Positions 55,118 to 63,867 of a stretch of 64,000 nucleotides of DNA are shown here, one piece after another. Source of the stretch: Fusobacterium naviforme. GTDB lineage: Bacteria > Bacillota > Clostridia > Lachnospirales > Lachnospiraceae. The position numbers were made by a program, and so were the translations under genes. Numbering within the stretch: position 1 is the stretch's first letter; each line of letters opens with the position of its first letter. Location: assembly GCA_003014445.1 (NCBI GenBank), contig PYGH01000003.1:124001-188000 (forward strand). The letters are read 5' to 3'. A model generated the notes under the pieces. The model had not been told where the DNA came from, did no database searches, and was given only the letters and a program-made list of their open reading frames with translations.

Positions 55118-55477
55118 AGCTTCGCCCTCCTTTTGCTATATTTCTTATCATGTCACGAATAAGTGAAAAAATCAAATCATCAGCGATAAAATCAAATTGG
55201 ATTTTCATCCTCGTATTATAGCGTTATACCCATTCTTTCCCCTCGCTGGGGTATCGGGTATGCTGTTAATGATGCTGTGGACTGGTCTTTTGTCCTACCG
55301 CATGGGCTGCGCCACAGCTTCTCGCGCAGCGCAGACGGAATGTGCTTCACGATTCAGCTCAGATGATCGCAATATAAAAAGCTGCCGCATCTCGCGCACA
55401 GGTGCTTTTCAAACCGTGTGCACGCCGGGATGCGGCAGCTCTATTTCTGTCACAATAAAATCCTTACGCTGCTCTTA
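55118..55477 (-). promoter_or_regulatory. Restriction operon promoter region and TRAP terminator
   Basis: Minus-strand promoter TTGATT (55175-55170), 17-bp spacer, CATGAT (55152-55147). A 10-bp direct repeat AAAATCAAAT at 55168-55177 and 55188-55197 (20 bp apart, two helical turns) covers the -35 and could be the XRE operator. 55200-55375 has no supported gene and marks the island edge. The stem 55380-55440 (AGCTGCCGCATC arms, T5 after it) terminates the downstream TRAP operon's preceding unit; it lies after the permease stop at 55478 on the minus strand. Confidence 0.55.
55380..55440 (-). terminator. Terminator of the second TAXI-TRAP operon
   Basis: Minus strand AGCTGCCGCATC ... GATGCGGCAGCT, perfect 12-bp outer stem, with an inner imperfect stem, followed by TTTTA. 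Confidence 0.85.
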
Positions 55478-57409
55478 TCACCTGGACCTCGAATCCATAA
55501 AGTGATTGACCAGCAGAACCATTGCGATCAACGCAATTCCTACTCCGTCTGTCATAGTCCCCGGGATCACGAGGCACAGGCCTCCGATCAGCGAAACCAG
55601 ACGCAGAACAGGATTCACCGGCCCGTTCAGATAGCCGATAAAGCCCGCACCGATTCCCACCAGACCTATCACCGCCGTGACTACCATAGGCAGCGCCTCT
55701 GCAAAGCTTCCGCCTATCATGATCATCTTCGGATTCAGCGCAAACATATACGGAATCAGGAAGGCGGCAATGGCGAGCTTCGTCGCATTCACTCCTGTCT
55801 TGAAGGCATTCCCCTTTGCAATTGCTGAGCCCGCATAGGCCGCAAGCGCCACCGGCGGGGTGATATCGGCCACAATGCCAAAATAGAAGCAGAACATATG
55901 AGAGGCCAGCATGGGAATTCCTGCCTTGATCAGGATCGGCGCCGCAATGGTTGAGGTGATCAGATAGTTCGAGGTCGTGGAAACGCCCATACCAAGTATC
56001 AGCGAGGTAAACATGGCGCAGACCAGCGCGAGAAATACATTGTTTCCGACCAGATCGAAGATGCCGGAGCCGATTCTCTGCCCCAGTCCGGTGAGCGTCA
56101 CCATGCCAATAATAATGCCGGCAGTGGAGCAGGCGGTCGCTACCGAAACCACGTTTCTTGCAGCCTGCGGAAGTGCTGTGAATATCTGCAAAAACGGAAC
56201 CCGCGTGCCCTTTCTGAGGTAGGGAACAATAATGCAGATCAGGCAGCCAAAGAGTGCCGCTCTTGTGATGGTCAGACCTGAGAGCATGAAGTAGATGATT
56301 CCGGCCAGAGGCAGAATGAGGTGCCCCTTGTCGCGAATCAGCGGCCAGAGGCGCGGCAGCTCGCTCCGCGGAGAGCCCTTCAGACCGAGGCGCTTTGCCT
56401 CAAGATGTACGCTGATCCAAATGCCGATAAAGTACAGAGCTGCCGGGATAATGGCAATCAGCATGAGCTCGCGGTACGGCACGCCGCAGGCCTCAGAGAT
56501 GAGGAAGGCTGCCGAGCCCATGACCGGCGGCATGATCTGACCTCCGGTTGAGGCCGCCGCCTCTACCGCACCGGCAAATTCGGGCGAGTAGCCAAGCGAC
56601 TTCATCAGCGGAATGGTAAAAGAGCCCGTAGAAACCGTATTCGACACGGAGGAGCCTGAGACCGTTCCCTGCAGAGCAGAGGACAGAACCGCCACCTTCG
56701 CGGGGCCGCCCGCCGCCCAGCCCGCCAGAGAGTTTGCGAGGTCTATGAAGAACTGACCGATCCCCGTTTTCTCCAAAAAGGCACCAAAGAGGATAAATAA
56801 AAAAATATAGGTCGAGCACACGCCGAGCGGGTTGCCTATGACGCCCTCCGTCGTGATGAAGAGATGGGTGATGATGCGCTTTAAGCTGAAGCCGCGGTGC
56901 AGGAGAAAGCTTCCCATATACTTCCCTACTATCCCGTAGATGAGGAAGCAGGACGCGATAATCACGATGGGCGGCCCCACCACACGCCAGCAGGCACAGA
57001 GCACCAAAAAGATACCCAGCCCCGCCATCACCGTGTCCATCATCGTATATGCACCTGCGCGGAATTGCAGGGCCTTATAATTTAATACAAAGTAAGCGAT
57101 CACACAGGCAAAGAGCCCTGCCAGCAGACAATCATACCACGGCAGCTTATTCCGATCCGCATTCTTCGTTGCAGGATAGATGAGAAAAGCGAGACAGATC
57201 GCAAAGCCCAGATGCGTGTACCGCAGTATCTGCAGCGGCACCTTGTTGGAAATGGAGGCATACAGCTGAAAAAGTGCGAACACAGTCAGAAATATCTGAA
57301 GAATCTTCTCCCCCTGTGGCGAAAAAATCTTATATTTTGATTCCCGGTCGATCGCCGAGAGATCCACTTCGACACTCTCCGGCTTCTTCCTTCCTTTAAA
57401 AAGCTCCAT
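55478..57409 (-). CDS. TRAP transporter fused permease (TAXI type), second copy
   Basis: 643-residue membrane protein with the same 4TM+12TM layout as the one at 26.8-28.8 kb: FGAFLEKTGIGQFFIDLANSLAGWAAGGPAKVAVLSSALQGTVSGSSVSNTVSTGSF and EAAASTGGQIMPPVMGSAAFLI. The two are clearly paralogous but diverged, so probably carry different solutes. It follows the second TAXI binding protein by 80 nt, with a terminator-like hairpin between. Confidence 0.92.
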   Translation of the reverse strand: MELFKGRKKPESVEVDLSAIDRESKYKIFSPQGEKILQIFLTVFALFQLYASISNKVPLQILRYTHLGFAICLAFLIYPATKNADRNKLPWYDCLLAGLFACVIAYFVLNYKALQFRAGAYTMMDTVMAGLGIFLVLCACWRVVGPPIVIIASCFLIYGIVGKYMGSFLLHRGFSLKRIITHLFITTEGVIGNPLGVCSTYIFLFILFGAFLEKTGIGQFFIDLANSLAGWAAGGPAKVAVLSSALQGTVSGSSVSNTVSTGSFTIPLMKSLGYSPEFAGAVEAAASTGGQIMPPVMGSAAFLISEACGVPYRELMLIAIIPAALYFIGIWISVHLEAKRLGLKGSPRSELPRLWPLIRDKGHLILPLAGIIYFMLSGLTITRAALFGCLICIIVPYLRKGTRVPFLQIFTALPQAARNVVSVATACSTAGIIIGMVTLTGLGQRIGSGIFDLVGNNVFLALVCAMFTSLILGMGVSTTSNYLITSTIAAPILIKAGIPMLASHMFCFYFGIVADITPPVALAAYAGSAIAKGNAFKTGVNATKLAIAAFLIPYMFALNPKMIMIGGSFAEALPMVVTAVIGLVGIGAGFIGYLNGPVNPVLRLVSLIGGLCLVIPGTMTDGVGIALIAMVLLVNHFMDSRSR

Positions 57410-57444
57410 ACTGCTTCTCCTTTTGAACTGAGACCTGAATGAGT

Positions 57445-57469
57445 AAAAAGGGAGAGCCTTCGCTCTCCC
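57445..57469 (-). terminator. Terminator-like hairpin between TAXI binding protein and permease genes
   Basis: Perfect stem GGGAGAGC/GCTCTCCC with a GAAG tetraloop, followed by T5 on the minus strand. By form a full intrinsic terminator, but sited inside an operon, so likely read through in part. Confidence 0.8.
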
Positions 57470-57489
57470 TGACTCAGAAGTCCGAAAGC

Positions 57490-58539
57490 TTACTTCAGAT
57501 GCTCCGGAATCTCAATACCCTGCTCTGCATAATACTTCGCAGCGCCCGGATGCAGATCGCCGGGAATACCGCTCATCGCCTCCTCAAGACTCATATAATT
57601 GGCCTTCGCATTGATCTCCTGAATCTCAGCGAGATGCTCATAGACAGCCTTTGTCAGCGTATAGATCTCATCCTCGGAGAAGCTGTCCGCACAGACCAGC
57701 ATGCACTTCACTGCCACAGAGGTGACCTCATGTCCCAGATTGTACTCATCTGTCTTTGTCGTGAAGGAGGAGTAGTAGGGGTATTCCTTCAGGAGTGTCT
57801 CCATATGCTCATCATCAATACTTACGAGGTCGATTTTTCCGTTCAGCGAGAGCTCCGTCACATTGGAGTTCGGGTAGCCGGAGCACATGAACATCGCATC
57901 GAAGGTGCCATCCTGAATGCCGTTCTTTGCAGTGGACTGATCCGCAAAGGTCTCGTTGATATCGTCATAGCTCATACCGTAAGCGCCCAGTATCTGCCGC
58001 GCCGCCACCTCATAACCGGAGCCAACCGCACCGACACAGATATTCTTTCCTGCCATGTCCGCAACATTCTTGATTCCGCTGTCCTTTCTCGTAACAATCT
58101 GCACCATTTCCGGATAGCAGGCTGTGATCGCCTTGAAATTGGTGATCGGGCTGCCGTCAAAGAGCTCTATTCCCTGATGCGCATAGCTATATACATCCGA
58201 CTGAATCATCGCAAACTCATTGTCGCCTGAGCCCAGAAGACGTGCATTCTCTGTGGAACCTCCCGTTGCATTGACCGTGATATTCGCGCCGGTCACGCGA
58301 TTGATCACCGTACACATGGCATTACCAAACTGATAATAATTGCCCGTCGCAGAGCCGGTACCCATCAGGAAGCTCCCTGAAAATCCGCTCTCACCCGGAG
58401 CCGCTACCTCAGAGCCCGCTGCGCCTGCCTCAGTCGCCGCCGTCTCTGCTGCAGTTGTGCTCTGTGTTCCGGAGCCGCCGCACGCCGCCAGTGCCATAGC
58501 CATGATAGAAGCTGCTGCCAGTGCCAGTGTCTTTTTCAT
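57490..58539 (-). CDS. TAXI family TRAP solute-binding lipoprotein, second copy
   Basis: 349 residues. Lipobox LAAC near residue 20, Thr/Ala linker, then FLMGTGSATGNYYQFGNAMCTVINRV, TGGSTENARLLGSGDNEFAMIQSDVYSYAHQG and GAVGSGYEVAARQILGAYG. Paralogue of the 28.9-30.0 kb protein. Preceded by a GntR-type palindrome at its promoter. Confidence 0.92.
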   Translation of the reverse strand: MKKTLALAAASIMAMALAACGGSGTQSTTAAETAATEAGAAGSEVAAPGESGFSGSFLMGTGSATGNYYQFGNAMCTVINRVTGANITVNATGGSTENARLLGSGDNEFAMIQSDVYSYAHQGIELFDGSPITNFKAITACYPEMVQIVTRKDSGIKNVADMAGKNICVGAVGSGYEVAARQILGAYGMSYDDINETFADQSTAKNGIQDGTFDAMFMCSGYPNSNVTELSLNGKIDLVSIDDEHMETLLKEYPYYSSFTTKTDEYNLGHEVTSVAVKCMLVCADSFSEDEIYTLTKAVYEHLAEIQEINAKANYMSLEEAMSGIPGDLHPGAAKYYAEQGIEIPEHLK

Positions 58540-58568
58540 AATGTCCTCCGCCCTTCATGTTAATCTGT

Positions 58569-58590
58569 GTGTATACACTTTTTTATTATA
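58569..58590 (-). promoter_or_regulatory. Promoter -10 and candidate GntR operator of the second TAXI-TRAP operon
   Basis: Minus-strand TATAAT (58590-58585) with no clear -35. Directly downstream, at the predicted start, lies the perfect palindrome GTGTATACAC (58569-58578). GntR/FadR-type repressors often use short palindromes with a TATA core, and such a gene lies 120 nt upstream. Confidence 0.5.
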
Positions 58591-58697
58591 GCTGAAGGAT
58601 ACAGCAAAAAGCATCTCTCAGAATGACGGAATCCCGGCTTTAATTATGTACAAATTGCCCAATTTTTTGCGTGATTTTTATAACAGTCCGCACAGAC

Positions 58698-59366
58698 TCA
58701 CAGCCCACCATAGCGCTTCTGGTTAAAGAGCAGATGATACTGCATTTCTGCCTGTGCCTCTACTGCACGATGCGTCCGGATAGCCTCAAATATCCTGCGG
58801 TGAGAGCGCAGAGTCTCCTCATACTCCGCGTGCTCCACGCTCTCCGCAAAGGAACGCACGCCGTCCGCAATCACGGGTATGAGCCGCGCCATCACCTGAT
58901 TGTGCGTGCACTCCGCCACTGCCGTATGAAAAGCGGAATCCAGCTCTGCATACCACTCCCGGCGCCTCATGCGTGTCTCCAGCTGAAGAAGCACCTCCTC
59001 CAGACGCTGTATGTCCTCCTCCTCTGCGTTCTGTGCGGCCAGCGCCGCAATCTGCGGTTCCAGAATAACCCGCGCAGCAAGCAGATCCCGTGTGAGCTTC
59101 CGCTGATCTCCTACCATGCCAAAGCCCAGCGGATCGTCGGCAACCCCCTGCTTTTCCGAGACAAAAGTTCCCGCTCCCTGCCGTATCACGACCATATTGC
59201 GTGAGACCAGAAAGCGCAGTGCCTCCCGCAGCGTATTCCTCCCCACTGTGAGCTGCTCCATCAGCTCCTGCTCCGTGGGCAGCCGGTCCCCCGGTTCATA
59301 GCTCCGGGCACGTATCATCGCAGTCAGCCGCTCCGCTGTGCGCTCCGCCAGTGTCTGCTTCTCCAT
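58698..59366 (-). CDS. GntR family regulator, FadR subfamily
   Basis: 222 residues. N-terminal winged helix SYEPGDRLPTEQELMEQLTVGRNTLREALRFLVSRNMVVIRQGAGTFVS, then an all-helical FCD ligand domain (ARVILEPQIAALAAQNA, ...FHTAVAECTHNQ..., where His residues usually bind a metal). Likely ligand is an organic acid. Upstream of the TAXI-TRAP genes and downstream of tex by 10 nt, same strand. Confidence 0.92.
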   Translation of the reverse strand: MEKQTLAERTAERLTAMIRARSYEPGDRLPTEQELMEQLTVGRNTLREALRFLVSRNMVVIRQGAGTFVSEKQGVADDPLGFGMVGDQRKLTRDLLAARVILEPQIAALAAQNAEEEDIQRLEEVLLQLETRMRRREWYAELDSAFHTAVAECTHNQVMARLIPVIADGVRSFAESVEHAEYEETLRSHRRIFEAIRTHRAVEAQAEMQYHLLFNQKRYGGL

Positions 59367-59376
59367 TCCCGCCTCC

Positions 59377-61542
59377 TCATTCCAGTATCATTGAGAGCCC
59401 GATGCGCTTTTTTGAAATATCCAACTCCACAACCTTTACATCTACGATATCTCCCACGCTCACCACCTCAAGCGGATGCTTCACAAAGCGTTTTTTCGAG
59501 AGCCGGGAGATGTGAACCAGCCCATCCTGATGCACGCCGATATCCACAAAGGCGCCAAAATCTATGACATTCCGCACGGTTCCCCTGAGCACCATCCCTG
59601 GCCGCAGGTCCTCCATCGAGAGCACGTCGCTCTTTAATATCGGCTTTGGCATCTCGTCTCTCGGATCCCGCCCTGCGCTCTTCAGCTCCTTCAGCACTGC
59701 CTCGACCGTGAGTCTTCCCACGCCGCAGGCCGCGGCGCACTCCAAAACCAGACTCTCCGGCACCGACGCTGTGAGTGGCCCTTGGGCCAGCTCCTCCTTT
59801 GAAATTCCGAGCCGCGAGAGCAACAGCTCCGCAATTTGATAGCTCTCCGGATGTACGCCCGTGCCATCCAGAGCCTCTTCCCCTCCGCTGATTCTAAGAA
59901 AGCCCGCACACTGCTCATAGGCCTTCGGCCCCAGCTTTGCAACCTTCAGAAGCTGCGCTCTGCCTGTAAAGCGCCCATGCTCCTCTCTGTAGCGCACAAT
60001 ATTTCTCGCCGTCGTCCTCGTGATCCCGGACACATACTGAAGGAGCGGCGCAGAGGCTGTGTTCAGATCCACACCGACTGTATTGACACAGTCCTCCACA
60101 ACTGCGCCGAGCGCCTCTCCCAGTTTTTTCTGATCCATATCATGCTGATACTGTCCCACACCGATAGACTGCGGGTCTATCTTCACCAGCTCTGCGAGCG
60201 GGTCCTGCACCCTTCGGGCGATAGAAGCCGCGCTCCGCTGCCCCACATCAAACTCCGGAAATTCCTCCGTGGCCAGTGCGCTCGCCGAATAGACCGAGGC
60301 TCCCGCCTCATTTGTAATCACATAGGGAATCTTCCGTCCGTCCGGCTCCCCCGCAAATTCCTTCAGAACTCCCGCAAGGAACTGCTCCGATTCCCGCGAG
60401 GCCGTACCATTTCCGACAGAGATCAGTGTGACTCTGTACTTTCGAAACAGCTCCTTCAGCTTTTCCGCCGCTTCCCTCTGCTTTCTCTCGTTCGTCGGCG
60501 CAGTTGGAAAGATCAGTGCCGTATCCAGCACCTTTCCCGTGGCATCCACCACCGCAAGCTTACAGCCCGTGCGGAAGGCCGGGTCCCAGCCGAGCACCAC
60601 CTCTCCCACAATCGGCGGCTGCATGAGCAGCTGGTGCAGATTCTTCCGAAAGACCTGAATGGCGCCGTCCTCCGCCCGCTCCGTAATTCCATTTCGAAGC
60701 TCCCGCTCCACCGAGGGCGCAACGAGACGCGCATAGCAGTCCTCCACCGTGCGCGCCAGGATATCCCGAGTCGCAGAGTGACTTCCCCTGATCAGACGAC
60801 TCTTCAGAAAGTTCAGAATCTCCTCCTCCGGGGCCTCAATTTTCACCCGCAGCAGCTTCTCCTTCTCCCCGCGGTTCATCGCAAGCACGCGGTAACCCGA
60901 AGCTCTCGCAAGCGGCTCCTGAAAATGATAATACATCTCGTAGACGGAGCTCTCCTCCGGCTTTTTCCCCTCCGAGCAGAGCTCTCCCCGCTGCTCCGTC
61001 ACCCTGCGCACATAGCTCCGCACCGCCTGCGCATCGGCGAAGCGCTCCGCCAGAATATCACAGGCCCCCGCAATCGCCTCCTCTGTGCTGTTCACCCCCT
61101 TCTCCGCAGAGATATAGGCGTGCGCCTCCTCCTCAAGACTCCGCTCTGTCCGCTGCGCCCATATGATATCCGCAAGTCCCGTGAGCCCGCGCTCTGCCGC
61201 TGCCGTAGCTCTCGTGCTCCGCTTTGGGCGATATGGGCGGTAAATGTCGTCAAGCGCAACTGCGGTCTCTGCCGCGAGTATTGCCTCTCTCAGCTTCTCC
61301 GTGAGCTTTCCCTGCTCCTCGATGGAAAGCAGTACCTTCTCCCGCCTCTCCTCCAGATTTTTAAGTGCAGAGAGACGCTGCGCCAGCGCACGCAGCTGCT
61401 CATCGTTCAGTGCGCCCGTCGCTTCCTTTCTGTATCGCGCGATAAAGGGAATCGTACAGCCCTCATCGATCAGACGCACTGCGGCATTTACCTGCGTGAG
61501 CCCGACACCGAGCTCCTCCGCTATTTTTTTATTGATCTCCAA
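59377..61542 (-). CDS. tex: Tex-family S1 RNA-binding protein
   Basis: 721 residues beginning with TTG at 61542: AGGAGG lies six nt before it, and an in-frame GTG six codons earlier would put that site inside the gene. Domains are the N-terminal helical region (EINKKIAEELGVGLTQVNAAVRLIDEGCTIPFIARYRKEATG), YqgF/RNase H-like (VVLGWDPAFRTGCKLAVVDATGKVLD), helix-hairpin-helix (VGVDLNTASAPLLQYVSGI), and C-terminal S1 (LRPGMVLRGTVRNVIDFGAFVDIGVHQDGLVHIS). Associated with transcription and RNA metabolism. Confidence 0.94.
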   Translation of the reverse strand: MEINKKIAEELGVGLTQVNAAVRLIDEGCTIPFIARYRKEATGALNDEQLRALAQRLSALKNLEERREKVLLSIEEQGKLTEKLREAILAAETAVALDDIYRPYRPKRSTRATAAAERGLTGLADIIWAQRTERSLEEEAHAYISAEKGVNSTEEAIAGACDILAERFADAQAVRSYVRRVTEQRGELCSEGKKPEESSVYEMYYHFQEPLARASGYRVLAMNRGEKEKLLRVKIEAPEEEILNFLKSRLIRGSHSATRDILARTVEDCYARLVAPSVERELRNGITERAEDGAIQVFRKNLHQLLMQPPIVGEVVLGWDPAFRTGCKLAVVDATGKVLDTALIFPTAPTNERKQREAAEKLKELFRKYRVTLISVGNGTASRESEQFLAGVLKEFAGEPDGRKIPYVITNEAGASVYSASALATEEFPEFDVGQRSAASIARRVQDPLAELVKIDPQSIGVGQYQHDMDQKKLGEALGAVVEDCVNTVGVDLNTASAPLLQYVSGITRTTARNIVRYREEHGRFTGRAQLLKVAKLGPKAYEQCAGFLRISGGEEALDGTGVHPESYQIAELLLSRLGISKEELAQGPLTASVPESLVLECAAACGVGRLTVEAVLKELKSAGRDPRDEMPKPILKSDVLSMEDLRPGMVLRGTVRNVIDFGAFVDIGVHQDGLVHISRLSKKRFVKHPLEVVSVGDIVDVKVVELDISKKRIGLSMILE

Positions 61543-61703
61543 ACAAAACCTCCTCTGCACATGCAGTTGTTTTTCTCTCTTCTGCGCTCTCAGCTCTCAC
61601 CGGACGCACCTTGCCTCACAGCTATTCTAGCGGATGATGCAGAAATAGGGGAGTACTTTTCGCAGGCAGGCAGAAAAAAATAAAAGCACTCTCTCCGGCA
61701 CTG

Positions 61704-61732
61704 TTGCTTTCTCTTCCGGAATCCTTTATGCT
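61704..61732 (+). promoter_or_regulatory. Promoter of the PurF-like gene
   Basis: TTGCTT (61704-61709), 17-bp spacer, TATGCT (61727-61732); start about 61739, leaving a 60-nt leader. Confidence 0.5.
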
Positions 61733-61798
61733 TTAGGCGTCATCAAATCAGTCACCGTTCTACTATCACAGAGAGACATCAGCTCGAAAGGCGAATTC

Positions 61799-63214
61799 AT
61801 GGGCGGAATATTTGCATCGGCACTGAAGGAAGACTGTGTATTTGATCTGTTCTTCGGAACAGACTATCACTCCCACCTCGGCACAAGACGCGCTGGCATG
61901 GCAGTATATGGAAAGGACGGCTTTGACCGCGCCATCCACAATATAGAGAACAGCCCCTTTCGCACCAAATTTGAGAACGACGTCAAAAAAATGCAGGGGT
62001 ATATGGGAATCGGATGTATCTCCGATTATGACCCTCAGCCTCTCATCGTCCGTTCCCATCACGGCACCTACGCCCTCACCACAGTAGGACGCATCAATAA
62101 CAACAATACTCTGTCGGAGCACATCCTGCGGCGCGGCGGAACCCAGTTTCTCGAAATGAGCGGCGGAAATATCAACGCCACTGAACTCGTCGCCGCACTC
62201 ATCAACGAAAAAGATAACCTCATTGAGGGCATACGCTACGCACAGGAGATCATCGACGGCTCCCTGACCCTCATGCTGCTCACTCCGCAGGGTATCTATC
62301 TGTCCCGCGACAGACTTGGCAGAACACCTCTCGTCATCGGAAAAAAAGAAGAGGGCTTCTGTGCCTCGTTTGAGTCCTTTGCTTATCTGAATCTCGGCTA
62401 TGAACACTTTCGTGAGCTGGGCCCCGGGGAAATCGCAGTCATGACTCCGGACGGCGTGACCACGCTCTCCGCGCCGGGAAAAAAGATGCGCATCTGCACC
62501 TTCCTCTGGGTCTACTACGGCTATCCCTCATCCAGCTATGAGGGCATCTCCGTCGAGGCTATGCGTGTCCGCTGCGGGCAGCTTCTGGCCCGCCGGGATC
62601 AGATGAGCTCTGCCGATATCGACAGTGTCGCAGGCGTTCCCGACTCCGGAACCGCACATGCCGTAGGCTATGCCAACGAATCCGGAGTTCCCTTCTCCCG
62701 TCCCTTTATCAAGTATACCCCGACCTGGCCGCGCTCCTTCATGCCGACCATGCAGAACAAGCGCGCGCTCATCGCAAAGATGAAGCTCATTCCAGTACAC
62801 GAGCTCATCGAGGGACGGCGTCTGCTTCTTATTGATGACTCGATTGTCCGGGGCACACAGCTGCGCGAGACGACAGAATTTCTGTATCACAGCGGCGCGA
62901 AGGAGGTGCATGTGCGTCCCGCATGTCCTCCGCTGATCTTCGGCTGCAAGTATATCAGCTTTTCGCGCTCCTCCTCGGAGATGGAGCTCATCACCCGCCG
63001 CACCATCAAGGAAGTGGAGGGGGAGCAGGTCTCCCGGGAGCTGCTCTACGACTACGCCAATCCAGACTCCGAGCGCTACCACCACATGCTGGAGCTGCTC
63101 TGCAGGCAGCTGGGCTTCACCAGCCTCCGCTACAATCGCCTGGACGATATGCTTGCGGCAGTCGGACTGCCGACGGACCAGCTCTGCACCTACTGCTGGA
63201 GCGGCAGAGAATAA
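61799..63214 (+). CDS. PurF-like amidophosphoribosyltransferase homologue lacking the catalytic Cys
   Basis: 471 residues: Ntn-type glutaminase fold (TDYHSHLGTRRAGMAVYG, GYMGIGCISDYDPQPL, TTVGRINN, LSRDRLGRTPLVIG) and a PRTase domain with the PRPP loop RLLLIDDSIVRGTQLRET and a CTYCW end. True PurF begins Met-Cys-Gly; this protein begins MGGIFA, so the N-terminal Cys nucleophile is replaced by Gly and glutamine hydrolysis at that site is not expected. It may use ammonia, or have another role. Start has AAAGG eight nt before it. I associate this MGG form with Lachnospiraceae-type genomes. Confidence 0.82.
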   Translation: MGGIFASALKEDCVFDLFFGTDYHSHLGTRRAGMAVYGKDGFDRAIHNIENSPFRTKFENDVKKMQGYMGIGCISDYDPQPLIVRSHHGTYALTTVGRINNNNTLSEHILRRGGTQFLEMSGGNINATELVAALINEKDNLIEGIRYAQEIIDGSLTLMLLTPQGIYLSRDRLGRTPLVIGKKEEGFCASFESFAYLNLGYEHFRELGPGEIAVMTPDGVTTLSAPGKKMRICTFLWVYYGYPSSSYEGISVEAMRVRCGQLLARRDQMSSADIDSVAGVPDSGTAHAVGYANESGVPFSRPFIKYTPTWPRSFMPTMQNKRALIAKMKLIPVHELIEGRRLLLIDDSIVRGTQLRETTEFLYHSGAKEVHVRPACPPLIFGCKYISFSRSSSEMELITRRTIKEVEGEQVSRELLYDYANPDSERYHHMLELLCRQLGFTSLRYNRLDDMLAAVGLPTDQLCTYCWSGRE

Positions 63215-63244
63215 TCTCTGGGGCGCTCTGCACTGCAGATATAG

Positions 63245-63294
63245 AAATGAGCCATAGCGGACGCGCTGAAAACAGCACGGGCTATGGCTCATTT
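63245..63294 (+). terminator. Terminator of the PurF-like gene
   Basis: Perfect 14-bp stem AAATGAGCCATAGC/GCTATGGCTCATTT (63245-63258 and 63281-63294) 30 nt after the stop; weak T-tract. Confidence 0.7.
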
Positions 63295-63687
63295 GCGCTC
63301 ACGAGTAAATATTCTCAAGAGTGAGGGACAGGAGGAATTGGAGGCCGCCTGCGGACTTTTCCTGCCTGAAATGGGAGGAGGCCGGACACCCTGAGGTATC
63401 CGGCCAAAGTATATGAAAAAAAGTATTGGCAGCTGCGTTATTCGCTTGCTGTGACTACAATATACCGAAGAATCGTGTTCTTTTCATGTTGCCTGCGTAA
63501 ATGTTCTTTGAACAGAATATGAATAAACTATGTCTGCCTGAATAGCCTTTGTAACTCCTCCATCTCTAACCACACCTCTTCACTCAAACCGAACCAAACC
63601 AGAAACAAAAACTGAAACTAAACCCGATTTGCATAGTCAAATGAATAAAGAAACCAAACTTAAATAATTAAACGAAATTTACCTGCC
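63295..63687. other. AT-rich intergenic stretch without a recognised gene
   Basis: Contains one GC-rich hairpin (GGCCGGACACC/GGTATCCGGCC, 63383-63408) without T-run and, from about 63560, a low-complexity A/C-rich stretch on the plus strand. Only very short frames (11 codons or fewer with ribosome sites) were seen on either strand. Confidence 0.5.
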
Positions 63688-63822
63688 TTAGACTTCGCCT
63701 ACAAAACTAAGACTTGTTGCAGTCGTAATCAGAAATTTAAAGTCATCGTTCAGAGTATCTGTGTCAGTCCGGTTCATATCTTCCATCTTAGTAACCAGAG
63801 CCTGTAAACGCTCTATATACAT
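63688..63822 (-). CDS. Small ORF, 44 residues
   Basis: MYIERLQALVTKMEDMNRTD... to ...TTATSLSFVGEV, preceded by GGAGG at 6-nt spacing. Predicted mostly helical and acidic, no membrane segment. It starts 45 nt after the stop of the partial gene to its right on the same strand, so it could be the last gene of that operon. Not recognised. The good ribosome site is the main support. Confidence 0.5.
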   Translation of the reverse strand: MYIERLQALVTKMEDMNRTDTDTLNDDFKFLITTATSLSFVGEV

Positions 63823-63867
63823 GATCCGCCTCCCGTCTGTGAGTCCTCAGTCTATGGCGATGAAGCA

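Noticed and set aside
55197-55505. 102-codon plus-strand frame between the restriction island and the TRAP genes
   Set aside because: It reads through the TRAP terminator stem, has no ribosome site, and its product has no recognisable features beyond a short hydrophobic stretch.
59836-61683. 615-codon plus-strand frame antisense to tex
   Set aside because: Arg/His/Leu-rich shadow of tex; no motif, no start signal, and tex itself is unmistakable.
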